NCBI GenBank assembly: GCA_014607495.2 | Contig: CP053175.1 | Span: forward strand, 310,001 to 374,000 | DNA length: 64,000 nucleotides | DNA from: Carposina sasakii | Lineage: Eukaryota; Arthropoda; Insecta; Lepidoptera; Carposinidae | Reading direction: 5' to 3' | In this document: in pieces, positions 62,117 to 64,000 of the stretch | Layout: every line of letters starts with the position of its first letter | How positions within the stretch are numbered: the stretch's first letter is position 1 | Notes under the pieces: generated by a model | Told to the model about the DNA's origin: nothing | Databases searched by the model: none | What the model saw: only the letters and a program-made list of their open reading frames with translations | Program-made: the position numbers and the translations under genes

Positions 62117-62494
62117 AAAACCCAATTTTTTATCCCGAACAATGAAAATGGCCGTTAATCGCCAATCAAAGCAAGGAAAACCTTCACTTGCAATTTAAAA
62201 AAAAAACCATAACAATTATAAATAAAACCTCGCGTGAACTTATATCATATCAGACTCGCGTGACAACCCTGAAAGCTAAAGGTAGATTCCACCGAGTGAG
62301 TACACACATTAACCAGACCGCGCCCAGTGCGGAGCACGCTTAATGGTGGAAAATTTCGTTAACTACCCTAACGAAGAGAAAACTGGAGATGCTAATCATA
62401 ATCTGCAATCCGGCAATGTAGACTACGCAGTAATATGTATATTGGAATTCTCTATTAAACTAATATTATAACAGCTCTGGGAGTGAAAAAAAAC

Positions 62495-62730
62495 GTATAA
62501 TACTACAGCTGCTTCTCTTCCCGGGCATACTGTACAAATCAGTAGAGGTACAAGAGGGTCTTGATGTTTTGTAGGCGATGGGTTGACCACCTGTCACTAC
62601 TAACCGAACTTGTACATCTCAACTATATCCTCAAAATTGGTCACAAGTGGCACCATGTGGTCCTATCGGCCCTTGGTGCTCTGCCTACCCCGTAATGGAT
62701 AAAGGCGTGATTATATGTATGTATGTATAA
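62495..62730 (+). repeat. Dispersed repeat F
   Basis: Matches 17595-17820 closely, with an extra 'agaggtacaagagggtc' block. Confidence 0.65.
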
Positions 62731-62994
62731 AAGCTTAAGACACACTGCTATGTAATTAATAGATATAAAACTCTTCGTCCTGCCTGAGTGACGGATTAAT
62801 GCGGAGCCTTAACCGCTAATCTTAGGCATCTCATAAGAAAAGAATTCACGGGAACGAGATATTTGGGAATTCTAAAATTTACGCAGAGGAAATCATGAGC
62901 GTCTTCTAGTAAAAAAATTAACTTTGAATGCATAACTTCTGACTTTAATTATTGATTGTACTTATGTTTTGATTATTTCATAAATTAACAAGGT

Positions 62995-63418
62995 AAGGTG
63001 TACAAACAAGACCGTAATTCGACCTGTCGTTTTGTATGGATCTGAATGCAGAAAGAAGCCGTAAAGAAGAAGGATGAAAATCGACTGCATGTAAGCGAGA
63101 TGAGAATGTTGTGATGGATGTGTGGAGTTACAAGAATTGATAAAAATAAGAAATGAGTATATACGAGAGGAAGTCTGAAAGTTGCGCCGATCACAGACAA
63201 GTTACGAATGTAACCGTCTGTCTTGGTACGGGCATGTAAAGCGACGGGATGAAAGGCATATTTTTGCATGAATGTGGATGGATATAAAGGAAGAGATAGA
63301 CCAAAGAAATGTTGGATGGACTGTGTGAGAGAGGATATGCGTGTACTGGGAGTGAGCAATGAGACGACGGATAATAGGGATGAATGGAAGAAAAGTACAT
63401 ATTGCGCCGACCCCAAAT
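62995..63418 (+). pseudogene. RTE-type LINE, C-terminal part of ORF2 (decayed)
   Basis: Reading the + strand with frame changes gives KTVIRPVVLYGSEC, then KDENRLHVSEMRML, LKVAPITDKLRM, and finally RPKKCWMDCVREDMRVLGVS with DEWKK and a stop after CADPK. This is the C-terminal part of an RTE-clade LINE after the RT thumb. Internal stops and shifts make it a pseudogene. The - strand ORFs across it are shadows. Confidence 0.8.
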
Positions 63419-63499
63419 AAATGGGAACAGGGCAGGAAGATGATGATGAATAATGTGATCATGTATTACAGTAAGTGGCTACTTCAGCCGTTCTAATAA

Positions 63500-63705
63500 T
63501 AATAAATAAATAAATAAACATAACAACACATTAACCTAGCCCCCAAACTAAGATCCTCGTCTTGTATCGTAAGTACTAAGATGTGATATATAAAAGGGGA
63601 TAAACTCGGAAATAAACATCGATATTCACCACAATACGAGTACTCGGAAATTAATGTTTACACCTTTTATATTCGAGACTCAGGACCAATGCCGCGGCTC
63701 AATTG
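63500..63705 (-). repeat. SINE family A, diverged reverse copy
   Basis: 'aacacattaacctagcccccaaactaagatcc', 'aactcggaaataaacatcgatattcacc' and 'gagactcaggaccaatgccgcgg' keep the family order. Confidence 0.55.
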
Positions 63706-64000
63706 CGCCAAGCCTATATGTAATCCCACGTTATAAGATGCGAGTCTACCGCCGCTTTTTGAGCACAAATACAACAGCCTTCTTACCTACACTACTTTAT
63801 ATAAACAAAGTTTGTTACGCCAGCTCCATTCTGTCCTATCTTCATGTTAAACACGTAGGATATATGGTCTCCGAAGTGTTTCTTGTTGGCAAGTCGAGCT
63901 TAATGAGAAACGTGCCAAGAACTATGCTGTTAATCCAAGTTATCCTATTGCTTCATTTAAAGACACTTGAAGCAAACAGAGAGCAAGCTGGAGACACAAG
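63706..64000. other. Window end, nothing recognised
   Basis: A short piece ('tctaccgccgctttttgagcacaaatacaac') is shared with 59567-59595. No exon or complete element is visible. Confidence 0.3.

Noticed and set aside
62985..63462. Overlapping - strand ORFs (up to 143 aa) with hydrophobic character.
   Set aside because: The + strand of the same region shows a decayed RTE LINE C-terminus; the - strand ORFs are shadows.

Overview
This window looks like a piece of a moth or butterfly (Lepidoptera) nuclear genome. It is AT-rich, its genes are split by long introns, and it is crowded with tRNA-derived SINEs, LINE fragments, MITEs and short Helitron-like elements whose termini are typical of Lepidoptera. 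There are no bacterial operons, rRNA genes or CRISPR arrays. The assignment rests on repeat and protein style, not on a database match.

Two host genes can be rebuilt by hand. (1) On the + strand, eight exons between 13906 and 26866 join in phase into the C-terminal 388 residues of a family S28 serine peptidase (prolylcarboxypeptidase / thymus-specific serine protease / K12H4.7 type). Ser, Asp and His triad motifs are all present and the protein ends in a hydrophobic tail. Its N-terminal exons were not found. (2) On the - strand, 17 coding exons between 55582 and 35180 join in phase into 805 residues plus a stop. This is a Dbl-family Rho guanine nucleotide exchange factor with a DH-PH module, most like insect RhoGEF2 / vertebrate ARHGEF11/12. 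The two genes are convergent, with about 8 kb of repeat-rich DNA between them (26.9-35.2 kb).

Mobile DNA fills most of the rest. At 155-2437 lies a 5'-truncated Jockey/CR1-like LINE with a 75-bp tail. At 5336-9870 lies a young Ty3/gypsy element (CsRn1/Kabuki-like) with two almost identical LTRs, an intact 1170-aa Pol and almost no Gag; it sits inside an older SINE. Three hAT-type MITEs have perfect 8-bp target duplications. There are also several foldback or TIR MITE families, Helitron-like elements ending in CTAG, and at least three tRNA-like SINE families.

The most unusual features are in the RhoGEF gene. The 3' ends of two of its exons are tandemly copied three times into the following introns, with the splice donor carried along in every copy of one array and in two of three of the other. 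Six CRE/ATF-type octamers, mostly 21 bp apart, lie just upstream of the first recognised coding exon. Intron 1 holds a perfect 41-bp inverted repeat with a 20-nt loop. In the LTR element, an 80-bp unit at the U3 start, including a polypurine-like stretch, is duplicated in both LTRs. The last 8 kb (56-64 kb) show no coding exon, only repeats and one possible non-coding first exon.
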